Shown: positions 25,593-34,841, counted from the stretch's first letter. The stretch: 64,000 nt of DNA from GCA-2731375 sp002731375 (GCA_030752605.1 JASMDX010000055.1:16470-80469); one strand, 5' to 3'. Notes: generated by a model not told the origin, from the letters alone. A program made the numbers and translations.

Positions 25593-27598
25593 CGCGTTTC
25601 AGGAATCACCAGAGTGGGGCCGACAAGCTGCTCGGGCGCCATTTTTCCACTGGCCAGATCGATCCAGAGCCCTTGTGCGCGCGATGGCGCGGATGGCGGC
25701 ATGGCCGGGCCGATGTCAGTTGCAGGCAACAGCAACGCACCTTCGGGCGTATGCAGCTCGATCACCCGGTCATCTGCGTCTTCAATTACCGTACCAATTT
25801 GACATCCAGCCGGCAAAGCGGCGTGCATATGGCGGACGATGTGTGCTCCTACAGCTGGATTGTAAAGCCGGTCAACCAAGCCGCCGCTGAAATAGTAGCC
25901 ACGATCAATACCGGTGAAGTTATCGAGAAAGACGGCGAGTTCATCGTAGGCCAGGGCACCGGCCACGGCCTCCGCGGTACGGTTGGCATCGTAATGTTCG
26001 GCTTCATCCTGTTCCCGCGGCCTGCGGTAAGCGAACTGCACATGGACCGCCGCCATGACCCCCAGCCCGGCGACACTGTCACGAGCCGCCATCATGGCTG
26101 GCAGCGGCGCTTCCCGCCAATGAATGCCAAAGATCAGCCCGTCGATGGCTTGCCTCGCCCCGTCCAGGGCGAGCAGCGCTTCAACCGTGCCGCGCTCGTC
26201 GGCGGCCAGGCCATGACTGGCACTGAAGGTCTTCGCACCCGCCCGATACGCGTTGAAGAAAACTGGCGTTCTGCCCTTTAGGGCAGCGATGTCACCAAGC
26301 AATTCAGGCGCACTGGTGGTTGGCGCGATAACTTCCCAGGCGGTCAGGATTTGGCCATAATCGTTTAGGGCCTGCCGCGCTGCACCCTTGGGTAGACCGT
26401 AGGTATAAGCGGTGAAGCGGTGGCCAAGCGCAGCCAGCTCACTCATGCGGTCCCGCGTCTCCGCATCGGCCAGATCGTCGAGCGGCACCCGCAGGTCGCG
26501 CACCCCCATCTCCCATAAGGCCAACAGCGGATAGTCGTTGCGGATCCGCTTGCGTCTGAAGACATCTAGCCCCCAGGGTGTGGGTATGTTGGCACTGTCG
26601 CACCAAGGTTGGCGCAGATCGAGGCCGATAGCGGCTCGATCCCGTGCTAGACCGTGAACCAGCGGCAGAGGATCAATCTCCCCGGCCCGATCATCCTTAT
26701 AATCCGAGGTGCGGCCATGGGTGCGGATGATGTGATTAAGGTGTCCCTCGTTCTGGACCTGGACAACGGCATAGCCAAGTTTGGCGCCGTCGTGCCGCCC
26801 CTGTTTCATTCCCGGTGCGGCGCGAAACAGCTCATGGTAATCATGACGCAGGAAACAGACCGACGGCAGCACGTAACAACTGGTCGCGACATGGCGGTTG
26901 AAGAAAAAGTTATGCACATGTCCGGCGTAAAAAGCTTCGACCTTGTGGCGCTCCAATACCCCCAGCAGCCATGACCGGCCCGGCTCGTCCGTGGCATCAT
27001 AGTGGCCTATCTCGTCTGGGCGGGACAGGTAGGGCGGGTAATGGGAAAACATGAAGACGCGCCGGCCCTGGTTTTCCGCGAGCAGCGCTTCCAGCCACTG
27101 GCGCTGTTGCGCTTCGCAATCCAGGCCCGAGTTGACGATCATGCCGTTTATGATCACGAACAAGCAGTCCCGGTGTTCAAAGGAATGGTACTGGGCCTGA
27201 AACTGCCGCTCGTACTCGGCGATCATGTCATCGTTGACGGTACGCTGCTGTTGCTGAAGAGGAAGGGGCTCGCCAGCAAAAGCCTTCTCACCGATATCGT
27301 GATTGCCGGCCACCAGATAAAGCGGGCATTCGAGCCCTTCATAGACCGAGTGAAAACGTTCTGCCGAATCCTCGTAGGCCGGCGTGCCCGGTTCGGGATG
27401 GGTGATGTCGCCAAGATGAACCACGAAATCGGGCGCCAGTCGATTAAGCTCACCGACCACATAGGCAGATCGCGCCGCCCCCAGCTTTACCGTGTCCACA
27501 TCATAGCCACCGATAGCCGAGGCTTCTTCCTCGGTAACATGGGTATCGGCAATGACGACGAAGGTGAAAAGATGGCCGTCGCCTGCATTGCTGGGCAT
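25589..27598 (-). CDS. Large calcineurin-like metallophosphoesterase with unknown C-terminal domain
   Basis: 669 residues from the ATG at 27598, with GAGAG upstream. Residues 1 to about 280 are a calcineurin-like phosphoesterase: VVIADTHV, VHLGDITHP, VAGNHD, MFSHYPPY and YAGHVHNFF supply the di-metal ligands. After that come roughly 380 residues I do not recognise. They contain repeated strand/helix stretches such as WEMGVRDLRVPLDDLADAET and DGLIFGIHWREAP that suggest a TIM-barrel-like fold. No signal peptide is visible. The substrate of either part is unknown. Confidence 0.8.
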   Translation of the reverse strand: MPSNAGDGHLFTFVVIADTHVTEEEASAIGGYDVDTVKLGAARSAYVVGELNRLAPDFVVHLGDITHPEPGTPAYEDSAERFHSVYEGLECPLYLVAGNHDIGEKAFAGEPLPLQQQQRTVNDDMIAEYERQFQAQYHSFEHRDCLFVIINGMIVNSGLDCEAQQRQWLEALLAENQGRRVFMFSHYPPYLSRPDEIGHYDATDEPGRSWLLGVLERHKVEAFYAGHVHNFFFNRHVATSCYVLPSVCFLRHDYHELFRAAPGMKQGRHDGAKLGYAVVQVQNEGHLNHIIRTHGRTSDYKDDRAGEIDPLPLVHGLARDRAAIGLDLRQPWCDSANIPTPWGLDVFRRKRIRNDYPLLALWEMGVRDLRVPLDDLADAETRDRMSELAALGHRFTAYTYGLPKGAARQALNDYGQILTAWEVIAPTTSAPELLGDIAALKGRTPVFFNAYRAGAKTFSASHGLAADERGTVEALLALDGARQAIDGLIFGIHWREAPLPAMMAARDSVAGLGVMAAVHVQFAYRRPREQDEAEHYDANRTAEAVAGALAYDELAVFLDNFTGIDRGYYFSGGLVDRLYNPAVGAHIVRHMHAALPAGCQIGTVIEDADDRVIELHTPEGALLLPATDIGPAMPPSAPSRAQGLWIDLASGKMAPEQLVGPTLVIPETR

Positions 27599-27733
27599 TC
27601 TCGTTACTCTCTTATATCTACCGTTTCCCAGGCCTCCCTGAAGGCTATAACGCGCCAAATGCTGGGTCGAGACATATTTGCCTGGGTGAATTATAAACTC
27701 TGACTTGAGCTGTCCGGCCCGCGCAAGTGTCCG

Positions 27734-27841
27734 CTATGCCCTCAACCATCGTATGGCCTGCAACGGATCCTTCTCATCGATTGCGACAAGGCGCGAATAA
27801 TCAACAATATCGGCAGCGACAATCGCAGCCAATTTTCGTTA
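27734..27841 (-). pseudogene. Remnant of a class III adenylate/guanylate cyclase N-terminus
   Basis: On the minus strand about 35 codons read RKLAAIVAADIVDYSRLVAI, then DEKDPLQAIRWLRA and a TAG (27734-27736). This matches the start of the class III cyclase domain in many alphaproteobacterial proteins (RRLAAILAADVVGYSRLMGxDE), including the metal-binding aspartate. A stop lies just upstream, and the rest of the cyclase domain is missing. It is a short gene fragment, not a working gene. The rest of 27,599-28,050 holds nothing else that I recognise. Confidence 0.5.
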
Positions 27842-28060
27842 CTTGCTTTCCACGAAAGAACTCTCCCTCCGACATGGGGGAAGTCTACCCGAAGGTGTTC
27901 TCGGAATCTATGTGTGAAAGCCCGACGGCAGCTGTCTGAAAGTGGCATATCTTGAGCGTCGGAAGGCAAGCAGATCATTTCTGCTCTGCCCCCGATACCG
28001 TTCTCTAATTCAGGGCCTTGATGTCAAGCTCTCCTTTGCGTACCTGCCGGGTCATTGTTC

Positions 28061-28089
28061 TTGACAAAAGAACAAACCGTGAATATATT
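28061..28089 (+). promoter_or_regulatory. Near-consensus sigma-70 promoter overlapped by a dyad
   Basis: TTGACA (28061-28066), a 17-nt spacer, then TATATT (28084-28089): six of six and five of six matches with ideal spacing. An 8-bp perfect inverted repeat, TTGTTCTT (28055-28062) and AAGAACAA (28068-28075), straddles the -35 box, where a repressor could block polymerase. It drives the candidate small RNA that follows, or a 216-nt leader of parE, or both. Confidence 0.75.
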
Positions 28090-28095
28090 GCGTTT

Positions 28096-28180
28096 ATCAA
28101 ACCCGGCATACGGTCGGCGTTGCGGCAAGTGGCCCCGTCCCTGCCCCGGCAGCCAGATCCTATAGCCGGGTTTCGTTTTT
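28096..28180 (+). ncRNA. Candidate small RNA (~85 nt) with closing stem and T-run
   Basis: The predicted transcription start (about 28096) is followed within a few bases by AAACCCGGC (28099-28107), whose exact reverse complement GCCGGGTTT lies at 28165-28173, then CGTTTTT (28174-28180). The two arms would close an ~75-nt folded RNA whose base also acts as a Rho-independent terminator. The interior is GC-rich and includes a CTGCC/GGCAG pair. It has no coding frame worth noting. I compared it with 4.5S RNA and riboswitch motifs I know and found no match. It could instead act as a leader/attenuator for parE (start 28312). Confidence 0.5.
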
Positions 28181-28311
28181 CTGGCGGTTGAGAAATTAAC
28201 CACCCGGCCCGCACATAGTTTGGTAATGCCGGCGTGACTATATATCCTTTGTATTGATTCGTTCGGTCAGCCGGACGCGCGTATTTTATTTGGGGCGATA
28301 GATCGAGTGCC

Positions 28312-30330
28312 ATGAACGACCTGTTCACACAATCTGGTAAGTTAAATTTTGCCGGTAAGCCAGAGAAGAGCGGCAAATCCGCCTCCCGCGGCAACAAGGC
28401 GAACACCTATACCGCCAAGGATATCGAGGTTCTGGAGGGCTTGGAGCCGGTGCGCCGCCGTCCCGGCATGTATATCGGTGGTACCGACGAACGCGCCCTG
28501 CATCATCTGGCGGCGGAGGTTCTGGACAATGCCATGGACGAGGCCGTAGCCGGCCATGCCGACCGGATCGAGGTGGCGCTGAGCGCCGAGGGTATTCTGA
28601 GTGTGGTCGACAACGGTCGGGGCATTCCCACCGATCCGCATCCAAAGTACAAACCAAAATCTGCGTTGGAGGTCATTCTTACGACCCTGCATTCGGGTGG
28701 CAAATTTTCCGACAAGGTCTATCAGAACGCGGGCGGCCTGCACGGTGTTGGCATCTCGGTGGTCAACGCATTGTCGGACTCCCTGGTGGTGGAAGTCGCC
28801 CGCGACCGCCAGCTTTGGCATCAGGAATACAGCCGGGGTGAAGCGAAAACGAAACTGCAGGATATGGGCAAGGTCGCCAACCGGCGCGGCACCACGATTG
28901 CCTGCCATCCGGATCCGGAAATATTCGGTGCCAGTGCGCACTTTCTACCCAGCCGCCTGTACCGCATGGCGCGTTCCAAGGCCTATCTTTTTCGTGGCGT
29001 GAGAATCCACTGGCGCTGCGCGGAAAGCCTGATCACGGGCAAGGATCAGACACCAAGCGAAGAGGTGCTGCATTTCCCCAACGGCCTGGCTGATTTTCTG
29101 GCTGCCTCCCTGGGCGACGGCCCCACGGTTACGCCGCAGCCGTTCAGCGGCCGCGCCGATCTGACCGAGGCCAAGGGCGAGGTTGAATGGGCCATGCATT
29201 GGCCGGTGGAAAGCGATGGTTTTCTCCATTCCTATTGCAATACGGTGCCAACCACGGAGGGAGGCAGCCATGAAGCCGGCCTGCGCACGGCCCTGACCAA
29301 GGGCCTGAAGGCCTATGGCGAGATGGTCGGCGTGCGCAAGGCCTCGCAGCTGACCGGCGACGATATTCTGGGGCCGTCGGCAGCCATGCTGTCAGTCTTT
29401 ATTCCCGAACCGCAGTTCAGCGGCCAAACCAAGGAAAAGCTTTCCAGCCCCGAGGCGACCCGTTGGGTTGAGACGATTGTCCGCGACCATTTCGACCATT
29501 GGCTATCGGGCGATCCGGAAAACGCCAACCGGCTTCTGGCCTGGGGAATTGAGCGGGCCGACGAACGCCGCCGCCGCCGGGACGAGCGCGATATCAAGCG
29601 CAAGACCGCTTCACGCCGGGTCCGGCTACCGGGCAAGCTATCGGATTGTTCGCAAAATTCGGCGCAAGGCAGCGAGATCTTCATTGTCGAGGGCGACAGT
29701 GCCGGCGGTTCCGCGAAACAGGCCCGCAACCGCACCAATCAGGCCATTCTGCCCTTGCGGGGCAAAATCCTGAACGTCGCCTCGGCCAGCGCGGAAAAGC
29801 TGAAGGCCAATCAAGAATTGAGCGATCTGTTGCAGGCCCTGGGCTGCGGCACCAGGCTGCGCTACCGTGAGGATGATCTTCGCTATGACCGGGTCATCAT
29901 CATGACGGATGCGGACGTGGATGGCGCCCATATCGCCTCGTTGTTGATGACATTTTTCTTCCGCGAACTACCCGATCTAGTCCGCCAGGGGCATCTTTAT
30001 CTAGCCCTGCCGCCTTTGTACCGGATCAGCCAGAGCGGCAAGACCCTATATGCCCGTGACGAGGCGCACCGCGAGGAATTGCTGCAAGCGGAGTTCCAGG
30101 GCCGTACCAAGGTGGAAATCTCCCGCTTCAAGGGTCTGGGCGAAATGCCGCCCAAACAATTGAAGGAAACCACCATGGACCCAAAGAACCGCACTTTACT
30201 GCGGGTGGTCCTGCCCGAAGACGATGGCGAAACCGGCCAATTGGTGGAACAGTTGATGGGCCGTAAGGCGGACACACGATATCAGTACATCCAGGACAAT
30301 GCCCGTTTCGTCACGGACCTGGACGTTTAA
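28312..30330 (+). CDS. parE: DNA topoisomerase IV subunit B
   Basis: 672 residues. The GHKL ATPase part shows EVLDNAMDEAVAGHADRIEV, DNGRGIPTDPHPKYK and HGVGISVVNALSD. The Toprim part has IVEGDSAGGSAKQARNR near 457-473 and MTDADVDGAHIASLLM near 531. The NQAILPLRGKILNV segment and the modest length favour ParE over GyrB. With ParC it decatenates daughter chromosomes using ATP. An upstream promoter lies 220 nt away, with a possible structured RNA between. Confidence 0.93.
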   Translation: MNDLFTQSGKLNFAGKPEKSGKSASRGNKANTYTAKDIEVLEGLEPVRRRPGMYIGGTDERALHHLAAEVLDNAMDEAVAGHADRIEVALSAEGILSVVDNGRGIPTDPHPKYKPKSALEVILTTLHSGGKFSDKVYQNAGGLHGVGISVVNALSDSLVVEVARDRQLWHQEYSRGEAKTKLQDMGKVANRRGTTIACHPDPEIFGASAHFLPSRLYRMARSKAYLFRGVRIHWRCAESLITGKDQTPSEEVLHFPNGLADFLAASLGDGPTVTPQPFSGRADLTEAKGEVEWAMHWPVESDGFLHSYCNTVPTTEGGSHEAGLRTALTKGLKAYGEMVGVRKASQLTGDDILGPSAAMLSVFIPEPQFSGQTKEKLSSPEATRWVETIVRDHFDHWLSGDPENANRLLAWGIERADERRRRRDERDIKRKTASRRVRLPGKLSDCSQNSAQGSEIFIVEGDSAGGSAKQARNRTNQAILPLRGKILNVASASAEKLKANQELSDLLQALGCGTRLRYREDDLRYDRVIIMTDADVDGAHIASLLMTFFFRELPDLVRQGHLYLALPPLYRISQSGKTLYARDEAHREELLQAEFQGRTKVEISRFKGLGEMPPKQLKETTMDPKNRTLLRVVLPEDDGETGQLVEQLMGRKADTRYQYIQDNARFVTDLDV

Positions 30331-30385
30331 GCCGCAAGAACCTAATCTAAATAGTGCCGGACGGCCATTTTGATGGGAGCTTCAA

Positions 30386-30964
30386 ATGACAAAGTCCTTG
30401 AGCCTTAAAATCTCCATCGGCGCCTGTACGTTCGCGATGCTTTGTCTTGGCCAAAGTGTTGGCGCCGCGACGATCTACAGCGACGATTTAGGTGGCTTTT
30501 ACGAGCCCAGCCTAGTGCAGTATGTGGCTTCCAAGGGTAGTTTTCCAACCGTTGTTATCGCCAACCCGTTTGGCGCGGAAACCAATGATGCGCTTTTGGC
30601 GAATATGTCATTGCCCGCCAATTATCCATCCGTACCCTTGACGGCAACCACTACCAAGGCCCGCGATGATGGCCATTTGGTTCTGATTTTCAACCCCGTG
30701 CCCACATCGAACGGTGATACGGCCTGCGCCGCGCCGGCCAGCCAGAGCGCTTCCGGAACAGCCGGCGGCGCGGATGTTCTGCGCCTGCTGGCGGCCTTTT
30801 GCTATGACGATGAAATGGCCAGCGAAGCCATCATGGAGATGCCCCGCCCCAGTGGCATTGACGACCAGTCCCTTGATCAGGCCATGGCGGAGTTGATGGA
30901 TGCGTTATTGCCGATAAATAGCCGTCATCTGATTGGCGGCTGCGTATCCGCCATAGCTTGCTAA
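30386..30964 (+). CDS. Secreted protein of unknown function
   Basis: 192 residues with a clear signal peptide: a basic start (MTKSLSLK), a hydrophobic core and a cleavage-like SVGAATIY around residue 28. GGGAG lies 6 nt before the ATG. The mature part is acidic and has several cysteines (TACAAP, AFCYDDE, GGCVSAIAC at the very end), suggesting disulfides in the periplasm or outside. I do not recognise a family. The stop overlaps the stop of the convergent formyltransferase-like gene by 4 nt. Confidence 0.65.
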   Translation: MTKSLSLKISIGACTFAMLCLGQSVGAATIYSDDLGGFYEPSLVQYVASKGSFPTVVIANPFGAETNDALLANMSLPANYPSVPLTATTTKARDDGHLVLIFNPVPTSNGDTACAAPASQSASGTAGGADVLRLLAAFCYDDEMASEAIMEMPRPSGIDDQSLDQAMAELMDALLPINSRHLIGGCVSAIAC

Positions 30965-31875
30965 GAAAATTTCTGGCCAGGGGTCAGGCCGGCCTCGGCG
31001 GCAAATTCGGCGGCGGCCACCTTGGCGCCCTCTCCACGTACCCGTTTGAGCAGGATTTGGCCGTCACCGGCGGCGACCGCGATGCCGTCACCGTTGATCG
31101 CAATGACCTCGCCTGGCGTGCTGCCTGACACGCCTTCTAGGCGGGCGCAGTCGAATATTTGCAGGCGTTTTCCCTTGTATGTGGTCCACGCGCCTGGTTG
31201 GGGATCAGCGCCGCGGATCAGATTGTGCACCTTCGCCGATGATTGGCTCCAGTCCACGGAGACATCATCGGCCGTGCACCAGCTTTCGTAGGTCGCATCC
31301 GCTTCGTTCTGGACGATCCTCGGCGCCTTGCCGACCTTGACCAAGTCGACCCCCTCGACCATCGCAGCGACACCCAAGGGGAACAGCTGATTGAAGTAAA
31401 TGCTGCCGAGGGTGTCGTCGGCTCCGATTTCAACTTCCTTCTGCAACAGGACCGGACCGGTATCGAGGCCGTTGTCGGGCCAGAAGATCGTCAAACCGGT
31501 TTTCGCCGCGCCCTGGATAATCGGCCAGTTGATCGAACTTGGACCGCGATGTCTTGGCAATAACGAGGGATGATATTGAATGGTGCCATAGCTGGGAATG
31601 TTGAGGAATTCTTCCGGTACGATCTTGGTGACATAGGCCATGACACAAAGGTCGGGCTTCAAGGCCTCGAACTCGGCCCAAACCTCGGGTTTCTTGAACG
31701 AGGCCGGCTGAAAAATTGGCAATCCGTGCTCCAGCGCCGCCGCCTTGATGGGATCGGGCCGACCACCTTCGCGGTCCGGTTCGCAATAGACCGCGATGAC
31801 ATCGTCACCCCGCTCCAACAAGGCATCAAGAACGCTTTTGCCGAAGGCCTGCTGGCCGTTAATCACAATTCTCAT
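30961..31875 (-). CDS. Formyltransferase-family protein (Fmt / 10-formyl-THF DH N-domain-like)
   Basis: 304 residues from the ATG at 31875 (GAGGAA upstream). IVINGQQAFGKSVLDALL opens it and the active-site region reads YHPSLLPRHRGPSSINWPII, with the catalytic His and the following invariant stretch; the aspartate is in PDNGLDTGPVLLQK. A C-terminal OB-like domain follows. This is closer to the hydrolase domain of 10-formyltetrahydrofolate dehydrogenase than to standard Fmt, and it is not next to def as fmt usually is. It may hydrolyse or transfer formyl groups from formyl-THF. Confidence 0.82.
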   Translation of the reverse strand: MRIVINGQQAFGKSVLDALLERGDDVIAVYCEPDREGGRPDPIKAAALEHGLPIFQPASFKKPEVWAEFEALKPDLCVMAYVTKIVPEEFLNIPSYGTIQYHPSLLPRHRGPSSINWPIIQGAAKTGLTIFWPDNGLDTGPVLLQKEVEIGADDTLGSIYFNQLFPLGVAAMVEGVDLVKVGKAPRIVQNEADATYESWCTADDVSVDWSQSSAKVHNLIRGADPQPGAWTTYKGKRLQIFDCARLEGVSGSTPGEVIAINGDGIAVAAGDGQILLKRVRGEGAKVAAAEFAAEAGLTPGQKFS

Positions 31876-31918
31876 CGCATTATTCCTCGCACCTGTTTGC
31901 TTACCGTCCAATACTACA

Positions 31919-32626
31919 TTACGATTTAAGCCAGTCGCGCATGGCCTGATTGACCGCTTCGGGCCGTTCCATGGTGGGCAGATGGCCGCTATCCTCGATC
32001 ATCCTTAGTTCCGCGTTCGGGATTGCCGCATACATTTCCTCGTGTACCTCCAGCGGCGTCAGCACATCCTGACGGCCAACCAGTACAAGGGCCGGGCAAT
32101 CAATATCGGCCAGGTCGCGGCGGCTGTCCGGGCGGCCAATGATCGCCGTTTGCTGACGGATGAAGCCATCGCGGCCCACGCTCAACGCCATGTTCTTGAC
32201 CGCATCGGTCAGCGTCGCATCGCCCAGCCGGTCGGGATGAATAAAATTTGGCAGCAATTTGTCCGTGACGCCGAGGAAGCGGCCGACCTGCGCCTGTTCG
32301 ATCAGATCGCGGCGCAGCTTTCGCCGCTCCTCCGGGTCCGGACGCGCGGTCGTGTCCAACAACGCCAACCTGTCCACCCGATGCGGCGCCCGGCGCATGA
32401 TTTCAAAGGCGATATAGCCGCCGAATGAAAGCCCGGCCAAGGCGAATCTTGACGGCGCCGAGGCCAAGATAGCAGCCGCAATGGCGCCGATATCGGTATG
32501 ACGGGTGTGCTCAGCCGTAACCGTAACCCGCGCGACATCCCCCAGGCCATCCACTTGCGCTTGCCATAGCGCGTCGGTGCAAAGTAGTCCGGGAACCAGG
32601 ATCAGCGGAATTTTCTCGGCAATCAT
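31919..32626 (-). CDS. Alpha/beta hydrolase
   Basis: 235 residues from the ATG at 32626, preceded by GAGAG; in-frame starts at 32641 and farther up are possible. IPLILVPGLLCTDALWQAQ is the oxyanion region, ALAGLSFGGYIAFEI holds the nucleophile serine elbow (GLSFGG), VLVGRQDVLTP the acid, and DSGHLPTMERPE the histidine. All triad residues are present. It resembles the MenH/3-oxoadipate enol-lactonase-like esterases; substrate unknown. It lies 43 nt upstream of the formyltransferase-like gene on the same strand. Confidence 0.87.
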   Translation of the reverse strand: MIAEKIPLILVPGLLCTDALWQAQVDGLGDVARVTVTAEHTRHTDIGAIAAAILASAPSRFALAGLSFGGYIAFEIMRRAPHRVDRLALLDTTARPDPEERRKLRRDLIEQAQVGRFLGVTDKLLPNFIHPDRLGDATLTDAVKNMALSVGRDGFIRQQTAIIGRPDSRRDLADIDCPALVLVGRQDVLTPLEVHEEMYAAIPNAELRMIEDSGHLPTMERPEAVNQAMRDWLKS

Positions 32627-32902
32627 ATGACTCTCGTGCATTGTCTGGGAAACGTTGCACAGATTTAGCACGCCGCTGCCGGCCTGGCGAGGTTTCGCCC
32701 AGACTGGCGCGAACTTCCACCGCGGGTCCTAGGGTCTATTGACAGCGGCCAGGTAAGCAACTATGCCGCATTGCGGCAATCCGGGAAATGCCATATATAC
32801 GCCGAGACCATGGCGTTTGCGCATTGTGCTCTTTTCACTCAATGCACCAAACTTAGAATAAAAAGCTCAGCACATCCTGAATTATTGTACGTACGGAATT
32901 TC

Positions 32903-34531
32903 ATGCCCTTCGAAGAACTTGGCCTTAGCACTCCCATCCTACAAGCCGTCGATGACGCTGGTTACAGCGAACCGACGCCGATCCAACAGCGCGCCATTCC
33001 ATATGTCCTGCAAGGGCGGGACGTCCTGGGCTGCGCGCAAACGGGCACGGGCAAAACCGCCGGCTTTACCTTGCCGATGATCGACATCCTGTCTCAGGGC
33101 CGGGCACGGGCGCGCATGCCACGATCCTTGATCCTGGAGCCCACACGGGAATTGGCCGCGCAAGTGGCGGAGAATTTCGATGTCTATGGCAAATATCACA
33201 AGCTGAACATGGCGCTGTTGATCGGCGGCGTCTCGTTTGTTGATCAAAGCCGGATCATTGACCGTGGGGCCGATGTGCTGATCGCTACGCCGGGACGGCT
33301 GCTCGATCATTTTGAGCGCGGCGGCCTGCTTCTGCGCGGGGTTGATGTACTGGTCATCGATGAAGCCGACCGGATGCTGGATATGGGCTTCATCCCGGAT
33401 GTGGAACGCATCGTGCAGCTGTGTAATCCAAAACGGCAGACGCTGTTTTTTTCCGCCACCATGCCACCGGAAATTCGACGCCTGGCGGATATTTTCCTCA
33501 ATGATCCAATGGAAATCTCGGTCGCCCCGCCCGCCTCACCGGCGGAGACCGTGGATCAAACTCTGACCATGGTCCAGACCAGGGCCAAGGACCGAGTTTT
33601 GCAATCACTGCTGCGTTCACAACCGGTGAAAAACGCCTTGATATTCTGCAACCGCAAGCGGGACGTGGACGCGGTTAGCAAGATGCTAAAAAGCAAAGGC
33701 TTTGATGCCCTGGCCCTGCATGGCGACATGCAACAGAGCTATCGCATGCAGACGCTAGAAAAATTAAAGAATGACGAAGTCAAGATCCTGGTCTGCAGCG
33801 ACGTTGCCGCCCGAGGTCTCGATATTCAAGGTCTCAGCCATGTCTTCCTTTACGATGTGCCGATCCACGCCGATGACTATGTGCACCGCATCGGACGCAC
33901 CGGCCGGGCCGGCATGCCGGGCCGGGCCCTGACCCTGGCAACGCCCGAGGACGGCAAGTTCCTGGCGGCGGTGGAAAAACTGATCGGCAAGCCGATCCCC
34001 CGCTTCGATCCCGATAATCCAGACAAAGGAAGCGCCGAGACGGCGCCGGCGCCAAGCCAGGACGAAGATGTCGCCCAAACCGCTGCCGAGGCGGTTGCCA
34101 AAACAGAGCTGGGAACGACCTCCGAGACTGTTACTGAAACCACACCGGAAGCGGTGTCCGCCGCGGCGGACGAAGCAGCGGCGTCGGCTGACACGGATGA
34201 AAAGCCGCAGCGTGAAGGCCGGGAACGGAGCCGGGGTGGCCGTAGCCGTGACCGTGGCAACGACAAAAAGGCCGCGGACGCTTCCGAAACGGCGGAAGAA
34301 ACCAAAGCTGATGGTGGCAAGACTGGCGGCAAAGAACGCTCCACACGCGGCCGGGGCCGTGGAGGACGCAAGCAAGGCGAAGGCCGTGCCGAAAATAGCC
34401 GAGGCAACAGACGGGGCGGCGGACGCAACAACAACCGCGATGATGGCGACAAACCCGTCGTCGGTCTGGGCGATCATATGCCCTCCTTTCTTACCCGTGG
34501 CACGGGACGCAAGAAGAAGACAGATAAGTAA
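32903..34531 (+). CDS. DEAD-box ATP-dependent RNA helicase (RhlE-like)
   Basis: 542 residues from the ATG at 32903, where the Q-motif domain begins (MPFEELGLSTPILQAV, then PTPIQQRAIP). Walker A AQTGTGKT is at 45-52, then PTREL, IDEADRMLDMGF, SATMP and HRIGRTGRAG. From about residue 375 the tail is low-complexity: first acidic and Ala/Thr-rich, then Arg/Gly/Lys-rich, as expected for RNA-contacting tails of RhlE-type helicases. It unwinds short RNA duplexes, for example during ribosome assembly, RNA decay or cold growth. Confidence 0.92.
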   Translation: MPFEELGLSTPILQAVDDAGYSEPTPIQQRAIPYVLQGRDVLGCAQTGTGKTAGFTLPMIDILSQGRARARMPRSLILEPTRELAAQVAENFDVYGKYHKLNMALLIGGVSFVDQSRIIDRGADVLIATPGRLLDHFERGGLLLRGVDVLVIDEADRMLDMGFIPDVERIVQLCNPKRQTLFFSATMPPEIRRLADIFLNDPMEISVAPPASPAETVDQTLTMVQTRAKDRVLQSLLRSQPVKNALIFCNRKRDVDAVSKMLKSKGFDALALHGDMQQSYRMQTLEKLKNDEVKILVCSDVAARGLDIQGLSHVFLYDVPIHADDYVHRIGRTGRAGMPGRALTLATPEDGKFLAAVEKLIGKPIPRFDPDNPDKGSAETAPAPSQDEDVAQTAAEAVAKTELGTTSETVTETTPEAVSAAADEAAASADTDEKPQREGRERSRGGRSRDRGNDKKAADASETAEETKADGGKTGGKERSTRGRGRGGRKQGEGRAENSRGNRRGGGRNNNRDDGDKPVVGLGDHMPSFLTRGTGRKKKTDK

Positions 34532-34553
34532 CGACACATAGGGAGAAGGCTGG

Positions 34554-34796
34554 ATGCAAACCATTTTCGTAATGGCCAAGTGCGCGTTGGGCGAAACCTA
34601 TAATGTCGCCTCGGCTGCGGTCGAGGGCACCGACCTGATTTCCGAGGTTCACTCCATTTCCGGTCAATACGACCTAATGATGAAATGCTATCTGGAAGAC
34701 GGCGCTGATATCGGCCATTTCGTCACGGAAACGGTCCAAACTCTGCCTGGCGTCAAGGACACCTTCACGCTGATCACTTTCAAGACCTTTAGCTAG
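34554..34796 (+). CDS. Stand-alone Lrp/AsnC ligand-binding (RAM) domain protein
   Basis: 80 residues that cover only the C-terminal beta-alpha-beta-beta-alpha-beta domain of Lrp/AsnC regulators: FVMAKCALGETYNVASAAVE, then SGQYDLMMKCYLED and LPGVKDTFTLITFKTF. There is no helix-turn-helix. Stand-alone RAM domains bind small ligands, often amino acids, and form ring oligomers; they may modulate other proteins. GGGAGAAGG lies just before the ATG. It sits between the helicase and a class III aminotransferase, all on one strand with short gaps. Confidence 0.87.
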   Translation: MQTIFVMAKCALGETYNVASAAVEGTDLISEVHSISGQYDLMMKCYLEDGADIGHFVTETVQTLPGVKDTFTLITFKTFS

Positions 34797-34841
34797 GCTT
34801 GCATAACCGGAAGAGCACAAGAACAGAAGAGGATGGCCCCC

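Noticed and set aside
28055..28075. LexA box at the parE-upstream dyad
   Set aside because: The alphaproteobacterial LexA site is a direct repeat GTTC-N7-GTTC; here GTTC and GAAC are inverted with nine bases between.
28096..28180. Signal recognition particle (4.5S) RNA
   Set aside because: The apical GGAA-type tetraloop with its CAGG/AGCAGC flanks is absent on both strands, so it is not SRP RNA.
28005..28406. Minus-strand frame overlapping the parE start and the small-RNA candidate
   Set aside because: No similarity to any family, no ribosome-binding site, and it would run across the promoter and the parE N-terminus.
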